DNA from: Blastobasis lacticolella
Taxonomy: Eukaryota; Arthropoda; Insecta; Lepidoptera; Blastobasidae
Direction: 5' to 3'
DNA length: 64,000 bases
Assembly (NCBI GenBank): GCA_905147135.1
Contig: LR990059.1
Span: 13,043,001-13,107,000, forward strand
The position numbers and the translations under genes are program-made. The notes under the pieces are model-generated. The model was not told the origin of the DNA, made no database searches, and saw only the letters and a program-made list of their open reading frames with translations. Shown here piece by piece: positions 54,206 to 64,000 of the stretch; positions within the stretch are counted from its first letter, which is position 1; the number at the start of each line of letters is the position of its first letter.

Positions 54206-55833
54206 TTACGACAAAAGTTGCCATATCGCGCATATGAGCATGACTGTGATGCTGCTCTTTATTAAGATACCGCCGCTTGGTTCCTCGCATTCATCGTCTT
54301 GAGACACTTCTATGAAGTACTGCTGATTCAGCACGTCATGGATTTGGATCTGGGCAACTATGCTCTCGGTACCCGAAGCGGGCATGGTCCGAGAGCGGCT
54401 CAGCTTGAATGCGGTCACTGCAAATGTTAGAATTGTGTTAAATAGGTGCGTTAAAAATACAATATTATTAGTTCTGTTATATTTCTCCGTATATCATTAT
54501 TGTGTACAATATACAGTTAAATAAAAAAAATATATTTAATCCTAATCATCTCTTAAAATATTTTTATCGGAACTCGTGAAGCAACTTTTCATGTGCTTCG
54601 TTATTTAGATAAAAACGGAGTATGCAAGCAGCGGACACAATATCTATCATAGTTCAAGGACAGGAGGTGGAAGCGGAAGTGTTATTTAAGCTAGATAAGG
54701 TTAAATCGGAGTCCCGCTAATATTCTTTGCTAACATCACTATTATCTTTTAACACACTGCGATCATGGGTGAGCAAACACACGACGGACCAGCACAATAA
54801 GCGTTGGCAAAACGTAATAGGACGTAGACAGTCGAAGTTGGTGGTGACCGAACGATCACCAAGACTAACTAATAAAATGCTAGATCTCAAACGGACAGAA
54901 CTCAGGACAGTAGTTGGTACAATAACAGGACACCTCCCCCTGAACAAACTACTGCTCACGATAGGAGCTACAGACAGCCCTTTATGCAGGGGATGCCTAG
55001 TAGACGAGGAAACAGCGGCCCATGTGGTTCTGGAGTGTGAGGGACTAAAGGACCACAGGGTAAAAGTCACATTAGGAACGGAGTCCCTCCGAGAGATCTG
55101 CGAGCGACCGAAGAGATTGCTGGACTTCTAGAGGGAGCTGGGCCGGCTAAATTAGCATGCCTTAACTACGTTCAAAGGACCAACATTGAGTTCAAGTGCG
55201 GAAAAAAGGAGCCCATTAACCTTAACATCACTATATCACGTCGTGTTCCCTTCCTACCCCATCGGCTGTTTTGTAATATCTAAATACATGGGGCTGGGAA
55301 GCACTACGTGATAAATTACTTTGCTTGCGACCCAACGTCTGTTTTTGGTACTCACCGGCTCTTTCGAACGAGTTCACGTCTTCACAGGCGTACAGTAGAG
55401 CGTATCCGTTGTAGTCGGTGGATAGAATGTGCAGAATTGTGGTAACGCTTTCACCTGAAAATATTTTCATGAGTTAGCTTCCTGTATCTCACTAAAATGT
55501 ACGAAAAATTTCATTCCACTTATCTTATCTTCATTGCATTATCATGTGTTGATGAAAATTATTGACAGAAATACTATCCGGGTAGTGGCGTCGAGTTAGT
55601 ATACCAAACTTACCACTAGGAGATGGGATGGTGACAGTCAGTCTGGCGGTACCGTCCGTCGCTGGAGTGGCCCGACCCCCGATGCTCTCGAGGGCTCCTT
55701 CGGCATTGACCTCCCAGTTCAACACAGAGAGCTCATCATCACCTGTCAGGGTGTACCTCGTTCCAATGCAGGTGCTCGTTGCGGCGACGTCTGGATATGG
55801 ATACCTTTCTATCTGGTACCATGTTCCTGTGAA
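54206..55833 (-). CDS. Lipocalin module 5 and GPI-like C-terminus
   Basis: Exons 55614-55833, 55356-55454 and 54206-54417. The first carries FTGTWYQIERYP, then TSTC. The second has LSTDYNGYALLYAC. The third has FKLSRSRTMP and ends with a domain Cys (DDEC), then EEPSGG and a hydrophobic tail. Compared with modules 1-4, the third exon lacks the start of a next domain, so this is the true end of the protein. The final residues resemble the GPI-attachment signals seen in the insect lipocalin Lazarillo. Confidence 0.8.
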
Positions 55834-58800
55834 CTGAAACACAATATTTGAAGAGATTGTTAAGTATGGTCTAGTAAGTTTCGTATTATGATCAATTTGC
55901 TCTTCAAATTAAAGTGCAAATAAGAATAAAATCATTACATTGTGTACATTTGTATGTTCTTTTAAAAGAGCCTGTGATACTCCAGAGACTGGATACTTAC
56001 GGAATCCAAATCGAACGATGCCTGAACTGGAATGCTTGGTTGACAATTTCCCGGTAATATTATTCTGTCGCCCATCATTGAGACGTCAGGGTAGTGGAAG
56101 CAAGTGGCGTCCGTCTGATCCACAGTTTGATAAAATTGTGGATAGAGGAGAGGGTGGTCTTCAATGATGGGATTCATGGCCTCATGGTCCGATGCGATCA
56201 GGTTACGTCGTTTGCTATGCTTCGCACTCCATACTGAAATTGATCGAAATGATTGAGGAAATGGTATTTCACTCTAGGTGCGAGAGTAGATGAAACAGAA
56301 ACTCCTACAAGCAGTACAAGCATAATAATATATATTATACTTAAGAAGGGGAAGTAAAAGAAATCTGGTAATTGAATTGTAACTAGAAATAAAAGCAGAT
56401 AGTCGAGAAAAATGTAAAAAAGTAAATGGCGTGACATTCGTCTAACCTCGTCTGTATTCATCTCCGTTGTCGTCCAAGAAGTCCTCGCAAGAATACAGGA
56501 GGGAATACGAATTGTAGTCTGTCGCCAAGACCCACGACTCTGGAATAGTAAATGGAATTTTTGTTACTAGAAATATGAGACCCAAGGCTTAATAAATGAG
56601 GGAGTAGGAGAGTGGAAGTCTAGTTCGTGTGAGTTACAAGTAAGATAAATTCGCATTGCGCATGACTAGGATCAGTCATTGATTTCACCAACGATCACGG
56701 CTAGACTTATTACGTTATTCTATTTTCAAATATAATATTTAAAATTTTGTGACTAAAAACTAAACTTACCAACAGTACGACCGTCAGCATATGTCCTGGT
56801 CAACTTTCCGTTAGTGTCAGCAACTACAGTGCCTACGTCAATGTCGGCTTCTAACCCGGTAACACTGGTATCGACTACTCTGAATGAGTTGCTCGTAATC
56901 AGCTGGATATCTGAGCTTATACACTGACCGATGACTCTGTCGACTGGGTACCGTTCGATCTCGTGCCACCAGCCAGAATACTGAAAGTTTTTCATGTTTA
57001 ATGAAGAATCGTGAATGTGTTAAATTTATAATCTAACCCATTAAAGATTTCAATGTCTTCTTATGTTTGGAGAATTTTTTATTGACTTTTACTTCGTAAA
57101 ATTGCATAATGCGAGTTTAGACAAAATATTCCACGGCGCCTTTCGTTAAGTGATTATGTCAACGAGATCTCTTTTTCAACATTCAAGGCTTACCTGTTGC
57201 ATATTAAAGTTAGGAACTCCAGTCACAGCTTGACAAGATCCTCTGAAAACTGGCGCCGAATTTTGGTTTACGGGAGGTATGTAGAAGCAGTCCTCTTCAG
57301 ACTGGCTGGTCACCGTGTAATAATCTTGTATCAGACCCTGGGTATTTGCAATTGCATTGTTTATGGCGTTATTGGCTTGATTGCTAAGTGTTCGGCTGCG
57401 ACCCAGCTTCCAACTGAAAACTATAGGAAAATCATTTATGCGGTGGTTGTTTAGGGCTTATGATATTTGCTATGGAATCTTCATATTCTACCTTGTCTCT
57501 CATTATTATTCAGGTTTCGGCAGCCGTAAACAAGAGCGAAGTTTGTATAGTCCGTTTCGAGTACGTAGACGATGAGACTGACAAACGCTGCAAAAATATA
57601 AATAAAATCACTATCACATATTATTAAACAAAGTCGCGTCTGTCTGTCTGTTCGCGGACAACAACTGAACGGATTGTCTTGCGGTTTTCACCAATAGGCA
57701 GAGTGATTCCTGAGGAATATTTATTATTGTATAGGATAGGACAACACGCGAAAGAAGTAGTGGCGGGCCAGCTAGTGAAAGAATAAAATTGATCCTTGGT
57801 ATGTAGTGTTGGTATTTTACGTGTAATTTTGAAAAACCTACTTAGGTCCGAATGATTTTTCCAATTAATATAAAGGGGTCTCAATAATGAAGTTAACATA
57901 CCTCCATCTACAATTATTACTACACCAAAAGCACCACTCATGTCATCATCAACACCAGCAGTTATGGGGGTAATCTCCAGTATTTGATTTCGGACTTCTG
58001 ATATATTCATATAATATGTTTCATAAATGGTACCAGTTGCGGCACCGTAATGCACCTGGGTACAAGTCCCTTCTTGTCCGCGGTTCGGATACTTTTCAAT
58101 TTCAAACCATCTTCCCATATACTGGAGAAAAAAATAAGAATTCAATTTTACAATTGCGATAATATTAAAACTACAAAAGCACATAGAGCGATAGAAAAAC
58201 AAATAAGTGGGTAATTAAAAAGTAAACAGCAGAATAAACAAAAAATTCGCAGATATATTTTTCTTAAAATAAACCAACGTAGCGTAGCAAACATATTTAT
58301 GTACACTTCAAAATAGTTTTGGATCATATTTCCGAAAAATAAAGGTTAGCTGCCTCTTACTCTGTGTAAATGTGTTTTGTAAATGCGTGAAGAACGTTCG
58401 TCTAGCATTTTTATAACTTTAAAATATGAAGAAAAATACAAAATCTTAGTAAACTTACCCTTTCTATGTCAAAGTTCTCTAGTCCCTGTATGCTCTCATC
58501 ACATGATCCTGGCAGGACTATTGAGTCAGGTAGGGTATCAAACACAGGGTAGTGGAAACACCCGTTGTCGGTCTGATCTGTCTCTTCGTAGTATAAGTGG
58601 AAAAGGTCAACATTCTCGTTGACAATAACATCGATGGCGTCATTAGCTGCATCAGTGAGGCCACCTCTAGACCGACTAAGTTTCCAGCTGTAAACTGCAA
58701 ATATGGAGCGATGACGTTATAATCTTAACATAAAGATAGTGTTACTAAAATACGAAGGAAGGAGGAACGAGCGAAGTGAACTAAGAGAAATATAAACTCG

Positions 58801-60977
58801 AATCGACGTGGATTGACGCCAAGATGATGATAGTGATGATTTAACAGGATAACTGTTTATTTTATCTAATACTAGTTAAATGTAAACTGTGCAAAATGTG
58901 AACTTACTTTGCTTGGTCTCGCTATTAATATTTCGACAGCTATATACGAGTGCGTAATCATTGTAGACCGTGTCCAATATGAAAAGATCAAGCGACGTGG
59001 ATACTGAAAATTGAAAAGATGATTTAATTTTCACACAATAACCAAAACCTTTATGTTACCTATAATTGGAAAAAAATATGCATGTTATACCTCCTTCAAC
59101 AACGACGGGTACGGTGATTATTCCTCTTCCATCAGCGGAGATCATGGCTTCTCCAGATACAGAGCCTAGTCTCTCGTCGAGGATAATATTCTGGGTCCAA
59201 CTGAATGAGCTCTGTCCAGTGGTGGTCAACACACTATTGGCGCATTCACCTTCCTGCTGTTCTGAGGGGAATCTTGCGATCTCATGCCAGGTGCCAGCGA
59301 ACTAGAACGGAATATAAATAATTTACATTTGTCTTCTGCTCAGTCAAAATATATGCGGTGTTTCCTGCATTATGGATAAGCAGTAAGATTTATTTGAACA
59401 TATATTGTCACATTTTGAGTAGTCCTCTGCACAGAAATGTATTGTAACTTAACATTTGATATGCAGTAGAAACACCGTAGGCGATAACACAGGCTTGCGG
59501 AATCCCAATGTTCATGGATTTGGAGTTAGAGCATGAACCGTCTACCACGACTTTGACGCTACGTTTCGTAAGAAAGCTGCCCATAAGAAGGAAGCTTCGA
59601 AAAAAGTGCTTTGTACCAGACCGGAACTGTTTTCACTATGTCTAAGACCGCTATTAATATTTCGCAGGCTGATATCGTATCAATATCTTTCAGTCAAAAG
59701 GGCTGTCTATTTGCTATCGATAAAATAGTATAAAAATCTTACCGATGCTGCATTGAAGTTATTGACTATATCTACGTCATCGGCCGATGGACATTGGCCG
59801 TCGAGGACGACCGGTCCACCATAATTTTCCGGGTAGAAGAAGCAGTTCTCCTCAGTATGGCCAGTCTCCTCGAAGTACTCTTGGCGAAGAACACGCACAT
59901 TCTCCATCGCGTTATTGATCTGAAGCTCTGATTCGGCTGACAGTGACTGGATTCTACTCAGCTTCCATGCTCCAACTGTAAGAACATCGATGACTGTTGT
60001 ATATCTTAACTTCATTTAATTTGAACTTGTCGGTCAAATGCTTAACAAGTAAAAGGTAAAATAAAAGTAATTTCGGCAAGTACGAGGAGGACTCGTGCCA
60101 TTAAGGTTCCGATCTAACAAATATAAATTTTCATAATTTCATTTGTCATTTCACTGAATTTTCAAACACTAAAAGCTACACTCAATAAAATTAAAACGTG
60201 AACTGTTGTTGGAGAATAAGCTAAGGAATCTCAAGCATATTGTGACTTACTGCTGACATATTCGTCGTCAATACGATTGCAGGAATAAACTAAAGCATAG
60301 TTATCGTAGTCGGTCGCCAACACCCAATATGGCGTCGTCACTTCAACTGAAAAAGAAGATTCAAATCAGTGAAATTTGATTTAAGGTACCATGGTAATTT
60401 TTTTATTAAATTTGTACTGTGTTTTTTTATATTGATTGTTTTTCCTCTTCTACTTTCATCTTAAATACCGTTTCTTCTGTTTTATGAATAAATAAGGTAC
60501 AATAAGTACGATCATATTTACTGCAAGACAAAAACATCCTGAGTTATCGTTATCAGCAGACGTAATACTGGACTTGCTCCTCCTCCACGTCAGGGGAGGA
60601 GTTTGGCCAAATCTCCAGGGTTGAAGATCGTACTTTTGCAAAAACACAATAGAAATCGCTGCTGCCGCCCATTATCTGATCTATGAACATCAGTTATTAA
60701 CAAGGCTAGACACAGCTGTATATCCTCCAAAAAATATGAAAACAAACTTTAGCCACTTACTATTGGTACCGGCTATTGGGAAAGTGACTAGTAGCTTAGC
60801 CGATCCATCAATGGAGTCGAGCACTGCGCTCCCGTTTATAGTATCCAGCTGTTGATTCACGACTTGGGTATTGTATACCTCGACGATACTCTCTGCTGGA
60901 GTGTAAGTGGCTGTAGCGCAAGTACCATCTTGGAATTGTTGTGGGTAGCTCTCGATGTCGAACCAGGAGCCCATATA
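54206..60977 (-). CDS. Poly-lipocalin with five tandem domains and GPI-anchor-like tail (5' end missing)
   Basis: Exons in transcript order: 60761-60977, 60251-60346, 59743-59975, 59091-59301, 58908-59003, 58459-58694, 57902-58121, 57492-57587, 57194-57420, 56770-56980, 56447-56539, 56001-56233, 55614-55833, 55356-55454, 54206-54417. All junctions are GT-AG; together they give 2700 bases, i.e. 899 codons plus stop in one frame. Five lipocalin domains (single barrels that bind small hydrophobic ligands) follow each other without long linkers. Each has a GxW block, a TDY-type block and, except domain 4, a WKLSR-type block, plus the Cys pattern of the ApoD/bilin-binding group; the first Cys of domain 1 lies upstream. 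The last exon ends in Ser-rich then hydrophobic residues (SSITVMLICAIWQLLS), like a GPI signal. Secretion is inferred; the signal peptide lies outside the window. Ligand and function are unknown. Confidence 0.85.
54727..55131 (+). mobile_element. LINE C-terminal fragment in the last lipocalin intron
   Basis: An intact frame reads WQNVIGRRQSKLVVTERSPR, VVGTITGHLPLNKLLLTIGA, then DSPLCRGCLVDEETAAHVVL and ECEGLK. This is the region after RNase H in I/R1-like LINE ORF2 proteins (TGHxxLN and CxxCxxxxET..H..xEC). It is inserted antisense in the intron 54418-55355. Confidence 0.65.
56001..56980 (-). CDS. Lipocalin module 4, divergent
   Basis: Exons 56770-56980, 56447-56539 and 56001-56233. It has YSGWWHEIERYP, GQC, LATDYNSYSLLYSC, DATCFHYP and the start of the next domain (PGNCQP). 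The second exon uses a GTTAGA donor rather than GTAAG. The usual WKLSRS at the start of the third exon is replaced by WSAKHSKRRNL, a basic stretch, so this module may fold differently at its helix start or be open to proteases. Confidence 0.75.
57194..58121 (-). CDS. Lipocalin module 3
   Basis: Exons 57902-58121, 57492-57587 and 57194-57420. It shows YMGRWFEIEKYP, EGTCTQV, LETDYTNFALVYGC, SWKLGRSRTLS, SEEDCFYIPP and the start of module 4 (RGSCQAVTGVPNFNMQQ). For the third exon the acceptor after CCTATAG at 57421-57422 was chosen because it keeps the frame and restores a residue block like that of module 2; the later TTTTCAG would break the frame. A CTAGT-ending element (57618-57776) sits in the first intron. 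Confidence 0.8.
57618..57776 (+). mobile_element. CTAGT-ending interspersed element, copy 4
   Basis: AAACAAAGTCGCGTCTGTCT, CAACTGAACGGATTGTCTTG, GGCAGAGTGATTCCTGAGGA and GGCCAGCTAGT match the family at 29981-30175. It is inserted antisense in a lipocalin intron, starting 30 bp from an exon acceptor. Confidence 0.55.
58459..59301 (-). CDS. Lipocalin module 2
   Basis: Exons 59091-59301, 58908-59003 and 58459-58694. It shows FAGTWHEIARFP, EGECAN, LDTVYNDYALVYSC (TVY in place of TDY), SWKLSRSRGGLT, TDNGCFHYP and the start of module 3 (PGSCDESIQGLENFDIER). The four domain cysteines are in place. Confidence 0.8.
59743..60977 (-). CDS. Lipocalin module 1 of those in the window
   Basis: Exons 60761-60977, 60251-60346 and 59743-59975. 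It shows YMGSWFDIESYP, DGTCATATY, LATDYDNYALVYSC, AWKLSRIQSLS, TEENCFFYP and the start of module 2 (DGQCPSADDVDIVNNFNAAS). The exon begins in phase 0 at the GxW block, as in modules 2-5, so an upstream exon must supply the N-terminal Cys region; it is separated by an RTE insertion and lies outside the window. Confidence 0.8.
60560..60690 (+). repeat. Possible decayed family B fragment in a lipocalin intron
   Basis: CCTCCACGTCAGGGGAGGAG, ATCTCCAGGGTTGAAGATCG and AAATCGCTGCTGCCGCCCAT loosely follow the family B order. Confidence 0.3.
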
Positions 60978-61020
60978 CTGAAAAAGATTATCAATAACAT
61001 AGTTATTAGCCAAAAGAATA

Positions 61021-63848
61021 ATAGCGGTCACGGTTACGGCGGGGCAGGGGGTGCGAAGAATCACCGGAAGCGACCAGACTACCACAAAGCACGACCACTG
61101 GCCCTGGCTACATACAATGTCCAAACACTACGGACCAACGAAAAGCTCGTGGAACTGGAGGAAGTGGTAAGCAGATTACATTGGGACATTATAGGGTTAT
61201 CTGAAGTCCGAAGAAAGGGGGAGTATTCGATAATCCTGAAGTCTGGAAATCTGCTTTACTTTCGGGAGGGCGACCAACTGTCCCTAGATGGTGTCGGGTT
61301 TCTCGTCCACAAATCCCTCGTGAACAACATCGTCAAGATCCAGAGTGTGTCGTCTAGGGTAGCGTACCTTATAATCAGAATTACCAATCGGTATTCATTG
61401 AAGGTCATACAGGTCTACGCACCGACTTCAACTAACTCCGACGATGAAGTGGAGGCTATGTATGAGGATATTTCTACAGCCCTACATACCTCCAAGACAC
61501 ATTACAACGTTGTCATGGGGGATTTCAATGCGAAACTGGGTAAACGAGGCGGAGACGAGTTGAGAGTGGGTCAATTTGGAGTTGTAAGTCGGAACGCCCG
61601 TGGCCAGATGCTGGCCGGATTTATGGAGAAGGAAGAAGTCTTCATGATGAACTCATTTTTCAAGAAGCCGGATCATTGCAGATGGACATGGGTTAGTCCC
61701 GATGGTGTCACAAAAAATGAGATTGACTTCATCCTATCTACGAAACGGCATATATTCAATGATGTCTCGGTGATCAACAGCGTTAAAATTGGCAGTGATC
61801 ACCACATGGTAAGAGGCACATTGAATATTATTCCACAGCTAGAAAGATCGAGATTGATGAGGTCCACGCTCCGACCTATACCCATCCAAATCCAAAACCC
61901 CGAGAGCTTTCAACTCGAATTACAAAATCGCTTTGAGTGCCTAGAAAAGTGCGTTGACGTGGACGACTACAATAACAGGTTCGTGGAAACTGTCTGTACG
62001 GTTTAATCAAAGTTTTATAAAGCTTGCAGTGCAAAAAGGACAAACAAAATCTCTGACGATACCCTCAAACTCATGGAAGAAAGACGCGGAATGACTCTGC
62101 AATCCCCTGATGATGTCTCTTAATTTAGGCAACTTAATCGACAGATCTCCAAGTCTCTGACTCACGACATAAGCCGAGCCAGTTGATGAAACTGAAAACG
62201 GATGACGGCAGAGATGGACAGTTATACACGACAACACGGGCACCTGTTACCAGTAGGGCAAAATACCCCAGGCCAAGTTAACCCGACCCTACACTGAAGA
62301 TATCTCGGACATCAACCTGTACGAGATCAGTATGGCTCTCAAACACCTTAAGAACAACAAGGCGCCGGGTGTTAATGGAATTACGGCTGAGCTTCTGAAA
62401 GCTGGTGGCAAACCTGTGCCTGACCCTTCAGAAACTGTTCAATTTCATCATCCTCGAGGGAAAAATGCCAGAAGCATGGCACAGAAGCATAACTTAATCA
62501 TTCTTATTCTTTATTGTACACACAAACATGACATAATTATATGTAGTAATAGTAATAGTGTTCTTCAAGAAAGGTAATAAGGCTCTCTTAAAGAACTTCA
62601 GACCAATATCGCTGCTGACCCATGTGTATAAGCTGTTTTCGAGAGTCATTACAAATCGTCTCGCACGCAGGTTTGATGACTTCCAGCCTCCCGAACAAGT
62701 CGAATTCCAAAAAGGTTTTAGTACCATAGACCACATACATACGCTGCGGCAGATTATACAGAAGACCGAAGAGTATAACCGGCCATTATGCTTGGTGTTT
62801 GTGGACTACGAGAAAGCCTTCGATTCGATCGAAATTTGGGCGGTGCTCCAGTCTTTACAGCGGTGCTAAATTGACTATCGATATATCGAAGCACTGAAGT
62901 GTTTGTACGAAAACGCCACTATGTCAGTTCGTCTCCAGGACATGACCAGAGAGCCTATTCAGCTGCAGCGAGGTGTTAGATAAGGTGATGTCATTGACTG
63001 AGTTGGGTGAGGTGTTAGGCTTCTGGACTGGGACGGACTTGGCATTAATATTAACGGCGAGTGCCTCACTCACCTCAGATTTGCTGACGATATCGTAGTC
63101 ATGGCTGAAACCCTGGAAGGCTTGGGCAAAATGCTCGATGACCTCTGTAGTGCCTCTCAACAAGTAGGTCTTAAAATGAACATGGACAAGACGAAAATTA
63201 TGTCGAATGTCCATGTTGTGCATACTCCAGTGACAGTTGTAGGCACTCCACTTGAAGTTGTTGACGACTATACATATCTAGGACAAATAGCCCAGCTAGG
63301 TAGGTCCAATTTCGAAAAAGACGTCAATCGACGAATCCAACTCTAAGGAAGCTACGCCATCTATTTTCGTCCTAATTACCGCAGTGTCTCAAGACGAAGG
63401 TCTTTGACCAATGTGTGTTGCCAGTAATGACTTACGGAACTGAAACGTGGCCACTCACTGTAAGCCTTATAAGAAAGCTCACTGTTACCCAAAGGGCAAT
63501 GGAAAGAGCTATGCTCGGAGTTTCTTTGCGCGATCGAATCAGAAATGAGGAGATCCGCAAGCGAACCAAGGTCACCGACATAGCTCTAAGGATTGCCGGA
63601 CTGAAATGGCAGTGGGCAAGGCACATAGCTCGAAGAACAGATGCCCGATGTGGCAGTAAAGTTCTCGAGTAGCGACCACGTACCGGAAGACGTAGCGTGG
63701 GTAGGCCTCCCACAAGGTGGACCGACGACCTGGTAAGGGTCGCAGTTACCAGCTGGATACGGAAAGCACAGGACCGGCCTATGTGGAGATCTCTAGGGGA
63801 TGCCTATGCCCAATAGTGGGCGTCTTCTGGCTGATAAGTGATATGATG
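61021..63848 (+). mobile_element. RTE-type LINE, nearly complete, with 13-bp target duplication
   Basis: A perfect duplication AGCCAAAAGAATA (61008-61020 and 63849-63861) flanks 2828 bp. The endonuclease is nearly intact: LATYNVQTLRT, SEVRRKGE, VYAPTS, VMGDFNAKLG, RWTWVSPDGVTKNEIDFIL and SDHHMVRG (61100-61830). The reverse transcriptase follows in several frames: NNKAPGVNGITAELLK, NFRPISLLTHVYKLFSR, FVDYEKAFDSIE, FADDIVVM, DDYTYLG, VMTYGTETW and LKWQWARHIARRTD. Frame breaks occur near 62005, 62430-62560, 62870-63000, 63345 and 63670, and about 70 bp at 62480-62555 look foreign. The 3' end is GGCGTCTTCTGGCTGATAAG and ATGATG. It is inserted antisense in the intron before lipocalin module 1. Confidence 0.85.
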
Positions 63849-63861
63849 AGCCAAAAGAATA

Positions 63862-64000
63862 GATGTCAGAACAAAACGGTTAAAGTCCTGAAAGCCCAGC
63901 GCGTAAGGTGACTCGACGCTAATACTAAAATCTCTCGTCATTCTTTCATTTGTTTGAGTGTTTAGTGATTGTGTTATACTTCATACTCTTGTAAACGTAT
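63862..64000. other. Intron or intergenic remainder at the window edge
   Basis: No lipocalin-like exon or splice pattern was recognised here on the minus strand; the stretch is probably intron of the poly-lipocalin gene. Confidence 0.3.

Noticed and set aside
55628..55837. Plus-strand frame opposite lipocalin module 5
   Set aside because: It is the antisense shadow of a well supported exon.
60852..61080. Start of a 384-codon plus-strand frame
   Set aside because: The first part is antisense of lipocalin module 1; only the part from about 61021 belongs to the RTE endonuclease.

Overview
This window is a stretch of insect nuclear DNA, most probably from a moth or butterfly (Lepidoptera). Three spliced genes with GT-AG introns are visible, embedded in dense mobile-element debris. 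The Lepidoptera assignment rests on the repeat mix (tRNA-headed SINEs with a GGCGTTAATGTCC tail motif, RTE and Jockey-like LINE tails, CTAGT-ending elements, many small inverted-repeat elements) and on the gene content. It is an inference from sequence recognition only.

Layout. 1-7200: the 3' end of a Ty3/Gypsy-type element, LINE tails, SINEs and nested MITEs, with no host gene recognised. 7251-13800 (+): a five-exon gene for a 238-residue secreted or membrane-anchored protein with a TATA/initiator promoter; its third intron holds a 2.15 kb foldback hAT-like element. 13.8-19.2 kb: repeats and unassigned AT-rich DNA. 19273-35291 (-): a complete nine-exon gene for serine/threonine protein phosphatase 5 (PP5; three TPRs plus PPP catalytic domain, 490 residues), whose introns hold a 45-bp minisatellite, MITEs and a degenerate LINE. 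35.3-53.7 kb: no host gene recognised, but a wrecked P-element (THAP plus transposase), foldback elements and a four-level nest of insertions. 54206-60977 (-): fifteen exons encoding five tandem lipocalin domains ending in a GPI-anchor-like tail; the 5' end lies beyond the window because an RTE element (61021-63848) sits in the upstream intron.

How the genes relate. PP5 is a housekeeping phosphatase and shares only neighbourhood with the other two genes. The secreted protein gene (+) and PP5 (-) converge. PP5 and the lipocalin gene lie on the same strand, about 18.5 kb apart. The most unusual host feature is the poly-lipocalin: each module is built from three exons with the same phase pattern (0-1, 1-1, 1-0), so whole modules can be duplicated without breaking the frame. 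Exon boundaries were placed by eye from splice sites and frame continuity; for all three genes the joined exons keep a single open frame.
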